DNA of 64,000 nt from positions 558,001 to 622,000 of the forward strand of contig NZ_JALKBG010000003.1 in the NCBI RefSeq assembly GCF_023016155.1, in the 5' to 3' direction. The DNA is from Aliiroseovarius sp. F20344 (GTDB taxonomy: Bacteria; Pseudomonadota; Alphaproteobacteria; Rhodobacterales; Rhodobacteraceae). Shown here piece after piece: positions 29,538 through 39,047 of the stretch (the stretch's first letter is position 1; every line of letters starts with the position of its first letter). The position numbers and the translations under genes are program-made. Below the pieces are notes generated by a model that was given only the letters and a program-made list of their open reading frames with translations, did not search any database and was not told the DNA's origin.

Positions 29538-31985
29538 ATGTCTCTGCCCACACAAGCCCGCGTTGTCATCATCGGTGGCGGCGTTATCGGCTGTTCTGTC
29601 GCCTATCACTTGACCAAGCTTGGCTGGAAGGATGTTGTCCTTCTTGAGCGTAAACAGCTGACCTCGGGCACCACATGGCACGCTGCAGGGCTGATCGCGC
29701 AGCTGCGGGCGACGGCGAATATGACGAAGCTCGCGAAATACTCGCAAGAGCTTTATGGTGAGTTAGAGACTGAAACTGGTGTTGCGACGGGCTTTAAACG
29801 TGTTGGCTCGATCAGTGTCGCGTTGACCGATGAACGTATGGAAGAACTGGCTCGTCAGGCCGGCATGGCGCGCTCTTTCGGCGTGGATGTAGAAGAGATC
29901 ACGGCAGCAGAAGCCCTTTCACGTTATGAACACTTGAATATCGACGGCGTGGTCGGCGGCGTCTGGCTGCCCAAGGACGGGCAGGGCGACCCGGCCAACA
30001 TCGCTTTGGCACTGGCAAAAGGCGCGCGTCAACGTGGGGCGCTGGTCAAAGAACGCACCAAAGTCACAGGGATCAAGCGCGACGGTCGCAAGGTGACGGG
30101 TGTCGATTGGGCGTCGGACGACGGCAAGGAACAGGGTCACATCGCCTGCGACATGATCGTGAACTGCGCGGGTATGTGGGGCCATGAAGTTGGACGCATG
30201 GCCGGTGTGAATGTGCCGCTTCACGCATGCGAGCACTTCTATATCGTGACCGAAGCCATTCCGAACCTGACCCAGATGCCGGTTCTGCGAGTGCCGGACG
30301 AATGCGCCTACTACAAGGAGGATGCGGGCAAGATGCTTCTGGGCGCGTTTGAGCCCAATGCCAAGCCGTGGGGCATGAAGGGCATCGCCGACACGTTCGA
30401 GTTCGACCAATTGCCCGAAGATTTCGATCATTTCGAGCCGATCTTGGAGGACGCTTGCAACCGTATGCCCATGCTCGCCGAAGCAGGTATTCACACCTTC
30501 TTCAATGGGCCGGAAAGCTTCACACCGGATGACGCCTATCACCTTGGCCTTGCGCCAGAGATGGACAATGTCTGGGTTGCTGCGGGCTTTAACTCGATCG
30601 GCATTCAATCGGCAGGCGGTGCAGGCATGGCGCTGGCCCAGTGGATGGAGGACGGCGACAAGCCTTTCGATTTGGGTGACGTGGACATCAGCCGGATGCA
30701 GCCCTTCCAAGGCAACAAGCACTACCTTTATGAACGCTCGAAAGAGACGCTGGGCCTGCTCTATGCCGACCACTTCCCATTTCGGCAAAAGGCCACCGCA
30801 CGCGGTGTGCGCCGCACACCCTTTCATCACCACCTGAAGGAAAAGGGTGCCGTGTTTGGAGAGCTTGCGGGTTGGGAACGTGCCAACTGGTTCGCCAACG
30901 AGGGCCAGAAGGCCGAGTACGAATACACCTGGGGTCGCCCCAACTGGTTCGAAAACTCGGCTGCCGAGCACAAAGCCGTACGCGAGAATGTCGGCATGTA
31001 CGACATGACTTCTTTCGGCAAGATTAGGGTCGAAGGACCGGACGCAGAAGCGTTCATGAACTATGTGGGTGGCGGCGATTATTCGGTGCCCAACGGCAAG
31101 ATCGTCTATACCCAGTTCCTGAACCGTCGCGGAGGGATCGAGGCAGACGTGACCGTCACCCGCTTGGCCGAGACCGCTTATCTTGTCGTCGCCCCTGCTG
31201 CCACGCGTCTGGCAGACCAGACGTGGATGCAGCGCCATGTTGGCGATTACCGCGTGGTGATCACCGATGTAACCGCAGGCGAAGGCGTTCTGGCGATTAT
31301 GGGGCCCAATGCGCGCAAGCTGCTTGAGAAAGTCAGCCCGAACGACTTCACCAACGCCACCAACCCCTTTGGCACGGCGCAGGAGATCGAGATCGGCATG
31401 GGCTTGGCCCGCGCCCATCGCGTGACCTATGTGGGCGAGCTGGGATGGGAAATCTATGCCTCGGCCGACATGGCTGGCCACGTGTTCGAAACGCTGTTTG
31501 AGGCTGGGCAGGACATGGATCTGAAACTCTGCGGCATGCATATGATGGATAGCTGCCGGATCGAAAAGGGCTTTCGCCATTTCGGGCACGACATCACCTG
31601 CGAAGACCACGTGCTGGAAGCCGGGCTTGGCTTTGCGGTGAAGACTGACAAGCCGGATTTCATCGGTCGCGAGGCTGTGCTGGCTAAGAAGGAAAGCGGG
31701 CTGGAAAACCGCTTGGTCCAATTCAAACTGAACGATCCCGAGCCGCTTCTCTATCACAACGAACCCGTCATTCGTGATGGCGAAATCGTGGGCTATCTCA
31801 GCTCTGGTTCTTATGGCCACCATTTGGGCGCTGCCATGGGTTTGGGCTATGTGCCGTGCAAAGGCGAAAGCGCTGCGGATGTTCTGGCTTCGAGCTACGA
31901 GATCGACGTGGCGGGCACGCGGGTGAAAGCGGAAGCATCGCTGAAACCTATGTATGACCCGAAATCGGAACGGGTTAAGGTATGA
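29538..31985 (+). CDS. Second dimethylglycine/sarcosine dehydrogenase-like FAD and folate enzyme
   Basis: This paralogue of the gene at 25977 is also 815 residues and has the same two-part build. The covalent-FAD His is His48 in TSGTTWHAAGL, and the FAD site is GGGVIGCSVAYHL. The GcvT-like half includes GELGWEIYAS. The two proteins differ enough to suggest different substrates, perhaps successive demethylations. The ATG at 29538 follows AAGGAGTGATGTC; the 24 codons of open frame upstream are ignored. An 8-bp hairpin (29455-29474) lies between it and the regulator. Its stop overlaps the next gene's start (ATGA). Confidence 0.9.
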   Translation: MSLPTQARVVIIGGGVIGCSVAYHLTKLGWKDVVLLERKQLTSGTTWHAAGLIAQLRATANMTKLAKYSQELYGELETETGVATGFKRVGSISVALTDERMEELARQAGMARSFGVDVEEITAAEALSRYEHLNIDGVVGGVWLPKDGQGDPANIALALAKGARQRGALVKERTKVTGIKRDGRKVTGVDWASDDGKEQGHIACDMIVNCAGMWGHEVGRMAGVNVPLHACEHFYIVTEAIPNLTQMPVLRVPDECAYYKEDAGKMLLGAFEPNAKPWGMKGIADTFEFDQLPEDFDHFEPILEDACNRMPMLAEAGIHTFFNGPESFTPDDAYHLGLAPEMDNVWVAAGFNSIGIQSAGGAGMALAQWMEDGDKPFDLGDVDISRMQPFQGNKHYLYERSKETLGLLYADHFPFRQKATARGVRRTPFHHHLKEKGAVFGELAGWERANWFANEGQKAEYEYTWGRPNWFENSAAEHKAVRENVGMYDMTSFGKIRVEGPDAEAFMNYVGGGDYSVPNGKIVYTQFLNRRGGIEADVTVTRLAETAYLVVAPAATRLADQTWMQRHVGDYRVVITDVTAGEGVLAIMGPNARKLLEKVSPNDFTNATNPFGTAQEIEIGMGLARAHRVTYVGELGWEIYASADMAGHVFETLFEAGQDMDLKLCGMHMMDSCRIEKGFRHFGHDITCEDHVLEAGLGFAVKTDKPDFIGREAVLAKKESGLENRLVQFKLNDPEPLLYHNEPVIRDGEIVGYLSSGSYGHHLGAAMGLGYVPCKGESAADVLASSYEIDVAGTRVKAEASLKPMYDPKSERVKV

Positions 31986-32533
31986 CGTTCAACGACCAGC
32001 CTGAACTGGACGGGGAAACGCTGCGCTTGCGCGGGCTGCAGGAAGAGGACCGCGAAGCGCTCTTCCTTGCGGCCTGTGATCCCGAGACTTGGGCTGGTCA
32101 CCCCGCGAAAGATCGCTATCAGCGCGCCGTGTTCGATCCCTATTTTGACATGCTTCTAGCCGCTGGAGGCACGCTGATCGTGTTCGACAAGACGACCGAT
32201 CAGGCGATTGGGTGCTCACGCTACTATGTTGGCCCCGATGCGCCCGGTGACATCGCCATTGGCTTCACCTTCCTGAACCACCGCTATTGGGGCGGAGAGG
32301 TGAATTTTCGAATGAAGCAGCTGATGCTGAATCACGCATTCAAGCAGTTTGACCGGGTGTGGTTCCACATCGCCCCCGACAATATCCGTTCGCAAAAAGC
32401 GACGATGAAGATCGGTGCAGAGTTCACAAGTGACGAGGATCTGGACCTGTCAGGCAGTGTCCTGCCGTGGAAATGCTATCGCTTGGATCGCGCCGTTTGG
32501 GCGCGGGTCAAGGCCGAGCGTTTGGGGGATTAA
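31982..32533 (+). CDS. GNAT-family N-acetyltransferase
   Basis: This 183-residue GNAT acetyltransferase has the RimJ/RimL-like start ETLRLRGLQEEDREALF, a mid-region beta strand IAIGFTFLNHRYWGGEVN, and the acceptor segment HIAPDNIRSQKATMKIGAEF. It overlaps the upstream dehydrogenase gene by four bases (ATGA), so translation is coupled. Its acetyl acceptor is unknown, and the link to amine catabolism rests only on the overlap. Confidence 0.87.
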   Translation: MTFNDQPELDGETLRLRGLQEEDREALFLAACDPETWAGHPAKDRYQRAVFDPYFDMLLAAGGTLIVFDKTTDQAIGCSRYYVGPDAPGDIAIGFTFLNHRYWGGEVNFRMKQLMLNHAFKQFDRVWFHIAPDNIRSQKATMKIGAEFTSDEDLDLSGSVLPWKCYRLDRAVWARVKAERLGD

Positions 32534-32624
32534 TCCATCACGCAGATTGATGTATCCGTTCAATGAAATCGCTCTACCCAATCGATGTGGTTGCCTGTCA
32601 TAAAGGCGGGGTGAGGAGCGCGCG

Positions 32625-33527
32625 ATGACAATGACAGCCAAACCCGAAAACATCGATACGCCACAAGGCCTTGCCTTTGCGATCACGGCCTATGTGTTGT
32701 GGGGGTTCTTGCCGCTGTATCTGAAGCTGCTGACCCATATGCCCGCGACCGAGGTTCTGGCCCACCGCGTTATCTGGTCAGTGCCTGTGGCCGGTGCTGT
32801 GTTGGTTGCCTTGGGGCGGACGCGGGATTTGAAAGCCGTTCTGACCCACCCACGCAGCTTGATGTTGGCACTGGTGACGGCAACTCTGATCTCGGTCAAC
32901 TGGTGCATCTATATTTGGGCGATTGGGGCCGAGCAGACTGTCGAAGCGGCGCTGGGCTATTACATCAACCCGCTGTTTTCGATCGTGATGGGGGCGATGC
33001 TTTTGGGTGAACGCCTGTCGCGCGCGCAGTGGGTTTCTGTCCTGCTGGCCGCATTGGCAGTGATCGTCCTTACGGTCGATGCAGGTCGTTTGCCTATGGT
33101 GGCGCTGGGTTTAATGTTGACCTGGGGCTTCTACGCATATTTCAAGAAATCCCTTCCAATCGGCCCCAATCAGGGCTTCCTTCTTGAGGTGTTGATCCTG
33201 ACGCCGCCTGCCTTGGGCTATGTCATCTGGCTTGCATATACCGGAGAGGGCCACCTGTTCACGGGCGCATGGGACACGGCGCTACTAATGGGCTGTGGAG
33301 TGGTCACCGCGGTACCTTTGATGTTCTACGCCAATGGCGCCAAGCTGTTGCGCCTGTCGACCATCGGAATCCTGCAATACATCGCGCCGACGATGATTTT
33401 CCTTGTTGCAGTTTTGATCTTCAAAGAGCCGTTCGGCGGGGCCAAGCTGATCGCCTTCCCTCTGATATGGTTGGCATTGATCATCTATACGACGTCCATG
33501 TATCGGCAGATGCGTCGCAAGCGGTGA
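32625..33527 (+). CDS. rarD: EamA-family transporter RarD
   Basis: This drug/metabolite transporter of about ten membrane helices has 300 residues. The conserved opening GLAFAITAYVLWGFLPLYLKLL and the SVNWCIYIWAIGAEQTVEAALGYYINPL stretch identify the RarD subgroup. In E. coli the name comes from chloramphenicol sensitivity, and the natural substrate is unsettled. The ATG is preceded by GTGAGGAGCGCGCG. Confidence 0.92.
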   Translation: MTMTAKPENIDTPQGLAFAITAYVLWGFLPLYLKLLTHMPATEVLAHRVIWSVPVAGAVLVALGRTRDLKAVLTHPRSLMLALVTATLISVNWCIYIWAIGAEQTVEAALGYYINPLFSIVMGAMLLGERLSRAQWVSVLLAALAVIVLTVDAGRLPMVALGLMLTWGFYAYFKKSLPIGPNQGFLLEVLILTPPALGYVIWLAYTGEGHLFTGAWDTALLMGCGVVTAVPLMFYANGAKLLRLSTIGILQYIAPTMIFLVAVLIFKEPFGGAKLIAFPLIWLALIIYTTSMYRQMRRKR

Positions 33528-33563
33528 CTTGCGGCACTGGGCCTCAGCCGCTATCCCGCGCCT

Positions 33564-34211
33564 ATGTCGTCTGATTATAACCCGCCCAATGATCCACTGG
33601 TGATCCTGCATCACGACCACGAGCTGTTGCTGGTCGACAAGCCCTCGGGCCTGTTGTCGGTGCCGGGTAAGGGTGAGCATTTGGCGGATTGCCAGATCGC
33701 GCGGGTTCAAGCTGTCTTCCCCGAAGCACTTTTGGTGCATCGGCTCGACCGTGACACGTCGGGCGTCATGATCTTTGCCCTGACGCCGCATGCGCAGCGC
33801 CATCTTGGTCTTCAGTTTGAAAAACGACAGGTCAAGAAAACCTATCTGGCGCGAGTGTTTGGGCGGGTGGAAGAACGTGAAGGCACCGTGGATTTGCCCC
33901 TGATCGTTGACTGGCCCAATCGCCCCAAACAGCATGTGGATTTTGAGAACGGCAAGCCGGCGGTGACCGATTGGAAGGTCCTGCGCTACGAAGAAAACGC
34001 CACGCGGATGAGGCTGTTTCCCCAGACCGGCCGAAGCCACCAATTGCGTGTGCATATGCTGGAATTGGGCCACCCCATTCTTGGCGATCCGTTCTATGCA
34101 ACGGGCGAAGCGCGCGATGCGCCGCGCTTGATGTTGCATGCCGAAAGCCTGCGTCTGCGCCACCCAGATGGCGGAAAAGGGCTGACCATCAAGGCGAAAT
34201 GCCCATTTTAG
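33564..34211 (+). CDS. RluA-family RNA pseudouridine synthase
   Basis: This 215-residue pseudouridine synthase lacks an S4 domain, like E. coli RluA (219 residues). The catalytic Asp is in VHRLDRDTSGVMIFAL, and the C-terminal GRSHQLRVHMLELGHPILGD is diagnostic. It converts uridine to pseudouridine in rRNA or tRNA; the target base cannot be assigned with certainty. No good ribosome-binding site is visible before ATG 33564. Confidence 0.92.
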   Translation: MSSDYNPPNDPLVILHHDHELLLVDKPSGLLSVPGKGEHLADCQIARVQAVFPEALLVHRLDRDTSGVMIFALTPHAQRHLGLQFEKRQVKKTYLARVFGRVEEREGTVDLPLIVDWPNRPKQHVDFENGKPAVTDWKVLRYEENATRMRLFPQTGRSHQLRVHMLELGHPILGDPFYATGEARDAPRLMLHAESLRLRHPDGGKGLTIKAKCPF

Positions 34212-34290
34212 CAGGGATGACCTAGGGGCATCTCCCCTTGTCGTGCGCCTTGCTTCCTGCTTTTTTGGGAGAACCTGCAAGGAGCCCATC

Positions 34291-35418
34291 ATGCATCAAC
34301 CCGTCATTTCCGGAACCGGGGTGTTTACCCCAACCGAAATCATCTCGAATGCCGAACTTGTCGAGGCATTCAACGCCTATGCCGACAAGCAAAATGCAGC
34401 GCAGGCCGATGCGATTGCGGCGGGCGAAACTGATGCCATCGGACACTCGAGCGAAGAGTTCATCGTTTCGGCGTCGGGCATTCATCAACGCTATGTGATG
34501 GACAAATCCGGCGTTCTGGATCCGGATGTGATGCACCCATCTTTGCCGGAACGCGCGGATGACGAAATGGGCATCATGACCGAAATGAGTGTGGATGCTT
34601 GCAAGAAGGCTCTGGCGCAATCTGGTCGCGATGCCAGCGAGGTGGACCTGATCATCTGTGCTGCCTCGAACCACGAACGGGCCTATCCGGCGATTGCCAT
34701 CGAAATTCAGCAGGCCTTGGGCGCAGGTGGGTTCGGTTTTGACATGAACGTCGCCTGTTCTTCGGCGACTTTTGGAATACAGGCCGCCGCGGATATGATC
34801 CGGTCGGGTTCTGTGCGACGCGCCCTAGTCGTGAATCCCGAGATCTGCTCGGCCCATCTGGAATGGCGTGACCGTGATTGTCATTTCATTTTCGGCGATG
34901 TGGCCACAGCGACGCTTCTGGAACGTAAAGAAGACGCCCAAGGCGATCATTTCGAAATCCTGTCGACCCGTTGTTTGACCCAGTTCTCAAACAACATTCG
35001 CAACAACAACGGCTTCCTGCGACGTACGCGTGAAGCCACAAACGACCTGCCGGATCGGCGCGATATGCAGTTTATGCAGAACGGCCGAAAGGTGTTTAAA
35101 GAGGTTTTGCCGATCGTCTCGAAACACATTCTGGAACATATCGCAGACATTAACGTATCGCAGGATGATCTGAAGCGGCTTTGGCTGCATCAGGCCAACA
35201 AGTCTATGAATGACTTCATCGGGAAGAAGGTACTTGGCCGTGTTCCCGAAGATGGTGAGCAGCCAAACATTCTGCAGGATTATGCCAACACCTCATCCGC
35301 AGGATCGATCATCGCTTTCTCGAAATTTTCTGATGATCTGGCTCCGGGTGACACAGGCGTCATCTGTTCCTTCGGTGCGGGCTATTCTGTCGGGTCAGTG
35401 GTGGTGCGCCGCGCTTGA
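34291..35418 (+). CDS. Beta-ketoacyl-ACP synthase III-like protein (FabH family)
   Basis: This thiolase-fold protein has 375 residues, longer than the usual 320 or so of FabH. The triad is intact: Cys in NVACSSATFG, His in WLHQANKSM and Asn in DYANTSSAGSI. It carries an N-terminal insertion of about 40 residues (NAYADKQNAAQADAIAAG) compared with housekeeping FabH. This suggests a second KASIII with a different acyl primer. The ATG follows AAGGAGCCCATC; the in-frame upstream ATG has none. It is convergent with flgI. Confidence 0.9.
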   Translation: MHQPVISGTGVFTPTEIISNAELVEAFNAYADKQNAAQADAIAAGETDAIGHSSEEFIVSASGIHQRYVMDKSGVLDPDVMHPSLPERADDEMGIMTEMSVDACKKALAQSGRDASEVDLIICAASNHERAYPAIAIEIQQALGAGGFGFDMNVACSSATFGIQAAADMIRSGSVRRALVVNPEICSAHLEWRDRDCHFIFGDVATATLLERKEDAQGDHFEILSTRCLTQFSNNIRNNNGFLRRTREATNDLPDRRDMQFMQNGRKVFKEVLPIVSKHILEHIADINVSQDDLKRLWLHQANKSMNDFIGKKVLGRVPEDGEQPNILQDYANTSSAGSIIAFSKFSDDLAPGDTGVICSFGAGYSVGSVVVRRA

Positions 35419-35444
35419 ATCGTGGCCCCACTTGGTCAGCGCTG

Positions 35445-36548
35445 TCACCGCACGATGAATTCCGCATGAAGCGCCCCCGCGGCCTTAATGCTTTTCAGAA
35501 TGTCGATCATATCGCGTGGTGCGACGCCAAGCGCGTTTAGCCCAGCAACAAGTTCGGACAGGGATGCTCCGCCGCTGACTTCGGCAAGGCCGATACCGGG
35601 CTCTTCCTCAATCGCGGCATTGGTTCGCGGGACGACAATCGCCTCGCCGTCGGAGAATGGGTTGGGTTGCACAACGATGGGCTGCTCCTGAATGCGCAGT
35701 GTCAGGTTGCCCTGCGACACCGCCACCCGGCTGATGCGAACATCTTCACCCATGACGATTGTGCCGGAACGTTGATCGACCACCACCTTGGCTCGGCGTT
35801 CGGGTTCAACCCCGATATTCTCGATCGTGCCCAAGGCATGCGCGGGAGAGATAGCCCGCGTGGCTGTGATATCAACGACAACCGTCCCACTATCCAACAT
35901 GCGGGACACGACGCGGCCATATTTGCCATTGATGGCGCGTTCGATGCGTTCTGCCGTGGTGAAGTCTGGGGTGCGTAAGGCCAGCCGGATGGACTTCAGC
36001 TTGGTGAAATCAAACTCGATCTCGCGTTCGACCCTTGCGCCGCTGGGGATCACGCCACTTGTCGGAACACCCTTGGTCACGGTGGCCCCATCGCCTTCGG
36101 CGCTGGCCCCGCCTGCGATCACCGTGCCTTGTCCCACGGCGTAGATCTCTCCATCTGCCGCATTCAAGGGCGTCATAATCAGCGTGCCACCCAACAGGCT
36201 TTTGGCGTCCCCAATTGCTGAAACGGTCACGTCAATTCGTGACCCCGATCGAGCGAAAGGGGGAAGGGCGGCGGTGACGAATACGGCAGCCACATTTTTT
36301 GGGCGGAACTGCTCACCTGTGATATTTACGCCCAAACGCTCCAGGATGTTGGACATGATGTCTTCGGTAAAGGGGGCGTTGCGAATGCCATCCCCGGTGC
36401 CGTTCAGGCCAACAACCAAACCGTATCCAACCAGATCATTTCCGCGTACTCCGTCGAATTCCACCAGATCTTTGATGCGCACGGAACTGGAATGGGCTGC
36501 AAAGGTCATCGTGAACAGCACCAATAAGAAGGAAATCAGGTATCTCAT
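35445..36548 (-). CDS. flgI: Flagellar P-ring protein FlgI
   Basis: FlgI forms the periplasmic P-ring, the bushing of the flagellar rod in peptidoglycan. A signal peptide (about 1-20) precedes the mature start SSVRIKDLVEFDGVRGNDLVG, and NGTGDGIRNAPFTE and LIMTPLNAADGEIYAVGQG are family signatures. It has 367 residues. Its ATG overlaps the flgL stop by four bases (ATGA). It is the last gene of a motB-flgE-flgK-flgL-flgI run and is convergent with the FabH-like gene. Confidence 0.97.
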   Translation of the reverse strand: MRYLISFLLVLFTMTFAAHSSSVRIKDLVEFDGVRGNDLVGYGLVVGLNGTGDGIRNAPFTEDIMSNILERLGVNITGEQFRPKNVAAVFVTAALPPFARSGSRIDVTVSAIGDAKSLLGGTLIMTPLNAADGEIYAVGQGTVIAGGASAEGDGATVTKGVPTSGVIPSGARVEREIEFDFTKLKSIRLALRTPDFTTAERIERAINGKYGRVVSRMLDSGTVVVDITATRAISPAHALGTIENIGVEPERRAKVVVDQRSGTIVMGEDVRISRVAVSQGNLTLRIQEQPIVVQPNPFSDGEAIVVPRTNAAIEEEPGIGLAEVSGGASLSELVAGLNALGVAPRDMIDILKSIKAAGALHAEFIVR

Positions 36549-37555
36549 CGCATATAATCCGTGAATCTGAGTTTCGACAGGCGCGCCGTCGTGACATAGA
36601 GCGCCTCCATCTGGCCATAGAGCTCTTCCAATCGTGACGCCGTGTCATAGGGATCTGCGGCGGTTAGATCGTTGTATGAAAGCTCCAGCGCGTGTTTTTC
36701 CGCGGTGTTGTGGACCACTGCGTTTTCAATCCGTGCCTCGACCGCACCGACGCGGGCCTGAAGCATTGTGGTTTGATCAACGGCCTGCAGAAGCGCGTTG
36801 GACGCAAGCTCTGTCAGTGCTTTTTGTTGCTTCAAATCGCCAGCCAATGCGCCTTCGCTTAGAACAACAGTTTTTGCCACCGCGGAAAGCAGGTTTCGGA
36901 CCTCGGTATCATTGGCGCGGACGGGCAGCGTTGCGGTTTCGCCGTTGCCCAACCTAATTGGGCCATAGCTTTCATCTGCCCCGAGATAGCCGAGTGATTC
37001 AAACCCGCCACCCGGTGTGTTGAACCAGTCGTCAATTTGCGAGGCCACGCCGCCGGCTGTCACTTCGCCAGCGATGGCGGTCATAAGCTCTGTTATGATC
37101 GTTTCTGCGTCGGCAAGGGCAGGTTGATCCGTCGCAGCCCCTGCAAACAAGGACCGCCCGCCAGCAACCGCATTCAGCTTTGAAATGATCGAAGCAAACT
37201 TCTGCCCGGCGTCCAAAGATGTGGTGTGAAGCAGGGTGGAGTTATTTGAACTTCTGGCAGCGATCAGCCCGTTCGATAAGTCCTGCGCCTGTGTGTGGAT
37301 TGTTGTTAACGCAACCTGAGTTGTTTCTGCCATCAAGCGCGCCTCGGTCGTGGCTTGTTCGTGAGCGGACATGAGTTTCAGGCTATGTTCCAAGCCCGCA
37401 AGTGCACCGATACCGCCCGTGGTTTTCGAACCCAAATCCGTTTTCCGCCCCGTGGACATTTCGGTGCCCAGACGTGTGAGCTCCTGACGCATTTGACTGG
37501 ACTGCCGCCGCGTGAAGAACGAACTGGCCAAATCTCCGTAAGTCGAAATGCTCAT
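36545..37555 (-). CDS. flgL: Flagellar hook-filament junction protein FlgL (flagellin-like)
   Basis: This 336-residue hook-associated protein 3 has flagellin-type helical ends: N-terminal FFTRRQSSQMRQELTRLGTEMSTGR and a C-terminal region ending AVEARIENAV and the following helix. It joins the hook to the filament together with FlgK. The position directly after flgK and before flgI, rather than a long variable central domain, supports FlgL over flagellin. The ATG follows AAGGGG, ten bases after flgK. Confidence 0.9.
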   Translation of the reverse strand: MSISTYGDLASSFFTRRQSSQMRQELTRLGTEMSTGRKTDLGSKTTGGIGALAGLEHSLKLMSAHEQATTEARLMAETTQVALTTIHTQAQDLSNGLIAARSSNNSTLLHTTSLDAGQKFASIISKLNAVAGGRSLFAGAATDQPALADAETIITELMTAIAGEVTAGGVASQIDDWFNTPGGGFESLGYLGADESYGPIRLGNGETATLPVRANDTEVRNLLSAVAKTVVLSEGALAGDLKQQKALTELASNALLQAVDQTTMLQARVGAVEARIENAVVHNTAEKHALELSYNDLTAADPYDTASRLEELYGQMEALYVTTARLSKLRFTDYMR

Positions 37556-37565
37556 GCTATACCCC

Positions 37566-39023
37566 TTACAAACCCAAGATTAGTTGCATCATTTCGTCAG
37601 CGGTTGTGATGACCTGTGCGTTGGCGGCAAATGCCTGCTCGATCATCATGAGCTTCTGCATTTCAGCATCGGTATCCACACCATGAGACAGTTCCATTTG
37701 CCGCAGGCTGTCGTTCTGCGCGGTATCAAAGCTTAAGCGGGTGTCCATCTGTTCGCGGCCACTTGCCACGATGTTCAGAAGATCGGCTGCCAAGCCTGCG
37801 GTTGAGCGTGCAGTGCTAGAAAAACCGCCTGATGCTGCTGTTATCGGCGTGTTCAGGACTTCGATCTTGTCGTTCAACAACTGAGAATTGCCCACGTTCC
37901 CGGGGACAGCGGCCCCTAAACCATCACGCAAGCGCCAAATTACGCCGCCCTGTGATGGGTCAACGGCAGCGTTAACTGTCAGGCGTGTGGACAGTGCGAC
38001 CTCATCCACCGGGTCAAAGGCCAGCCCAGCGTCGGTAAACAAGCCGGGCGCTCCCGGAGCACGTGTGGCGTCCAACGCCGGGTCCTGAAAACGTTCAACT
38101 AAGTTGCGTGCAAATCCATCGAGCTGTTCTTGAGCGGTCACAGCAAGCTCATCACGAACTTCAAAATGCGCGGCAAGAGAGCCGCCTGAGATTGCGCTTC
38201 GATTTGACGAAGTATCGACAGATTGACCATTGATGGTCAGTCCCGACAATGCGCCCCCGGCTTGGGTCATCTCAGGTACGATCAAGTTTACCGTCGAGAA
38301 TTCCAGCTTTGCGGGTTTCCCATCCAGAAGAATCGCCCCCCCGGCTGAGATCAGGGCAACTCGCCCACCATCACGCGGAACTTGTTTGATTGGCACGATC
38401 GAAGACAAGGCATCGATTGCCTGTTGCCGTTGATCCATCAAGCCCGACGGATCAGCGCCGCGGGCCATTGCAGCCTGAATTTTGACATTCAGGTTTTGCA
38501 CGTCTTCTAGGCCCTGATTCAGCTGCCCAACCTCCTGCGCGATGGCGCTGTCAGCGGACAGGCGCGCGGCCTGAATGTGGTCTGATGTGGCTTTGATATG
38601 CGACACAACGTTTTTCGCTGCGTTCAGGCTGGCGTTCAGAGCGGCTTCACTGTCTGGGCGCACGGCGGCTTCTGTAAGTGCGGCTTCGAATTGCGCCAAT
38701 CTGCCTGACAATGATCCAGGTTGATCCGGTGTCCCGAGCGCTTTTTCCAGCCCCGCAAGGAATCCCGAGCGCGTGCTGCTATGGCCGATGGCAGCATCCG
38801 ATAGGCGGCGCTCACCGACTAAAATCTCGTCGACGTTCCGGCGGACACCCTCAACTGCCACGCCAGAAGGCGCACCCCCCAAATTGCGCGATGACAGCTC
38901 AAGCGAGCGGGCACCATATCCTTCGGTCATCGCGTTGGCGACGTTGTTGGATACAAGATGGGCCGCGCGCGTATTGGCGTTAAGGCCGGTCAAAGCGTTG
39001 TGAAGGGCACCAGAGATGGTCAT
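37566..39023 (-). CDS. flgK: Flagellar hook-associated protein FlgK
   Basis: FlgK (HAP1) sits between hook and filament. The N-terminus has the axial-protein signature (ALTGLNANTRAAHLVSNNVANAMTEGYGAR), and the C-terminus has the matching helix ending QAFAANAQVITTADEMMQLI. It has 485 residues. The reading frame is 24 bases after flgE and ten bases before flgL, so the genes form one transcription unit. Confidence 0.95.
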   Translation of the reverse strand: MTISGALHNALTGLNANTRAAHLVSNNVANAMTEGYGARSLELSSRNLGGAPSGVAVEGVRRNVDEILVGERRLSDAAIGHSSTRSGFLAGLEKALGTPDQPGSLSGRLAQFEAALTEAAVRPDSEAALNASLNAAKNVVSHIKATSDHIQAARLSADSAIAQEVGQLNQGLEDVQNLNVKIQAAMARGADPSGLMDQRQQAIDALSSIVPIKQVPRDGGRVALISAGGAILLDGKPAKLEFSTVNLIVPEMTQAGGALSGLTINGQSVDTSSNRSAISGGSLAAHFEVRDELAVTAQEQLDGFARNLVERFQDPALDATRAPGAPGLFTDAGLAFDPVDEVALSTRLTVNAAVDPSQGGVIWRLRDGLGAAVPGNVGNSQLLNDKIEVLNTPITAASGGFSSTARSTAGLAADLLNIVASGREQMDTRLSFDTAQNDSLRQMELSHGVDTDAEMQKLMMIEQAFAANAQVITTADEMMQLILGL

Positions 39024-39047
39024 GAGATGTTACTTTCCAGCACGAGA

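Noticed and set aside
29919-31823. A 634-codon open frame on the minus strand opposite the second demethylase gene
   Set aside because: The plus-strand frame encodes a complete FAD/folate enzyme with a strong ribosome-binding site. The opposite frame has no recognisable domain and arises from GC-rich third positions.
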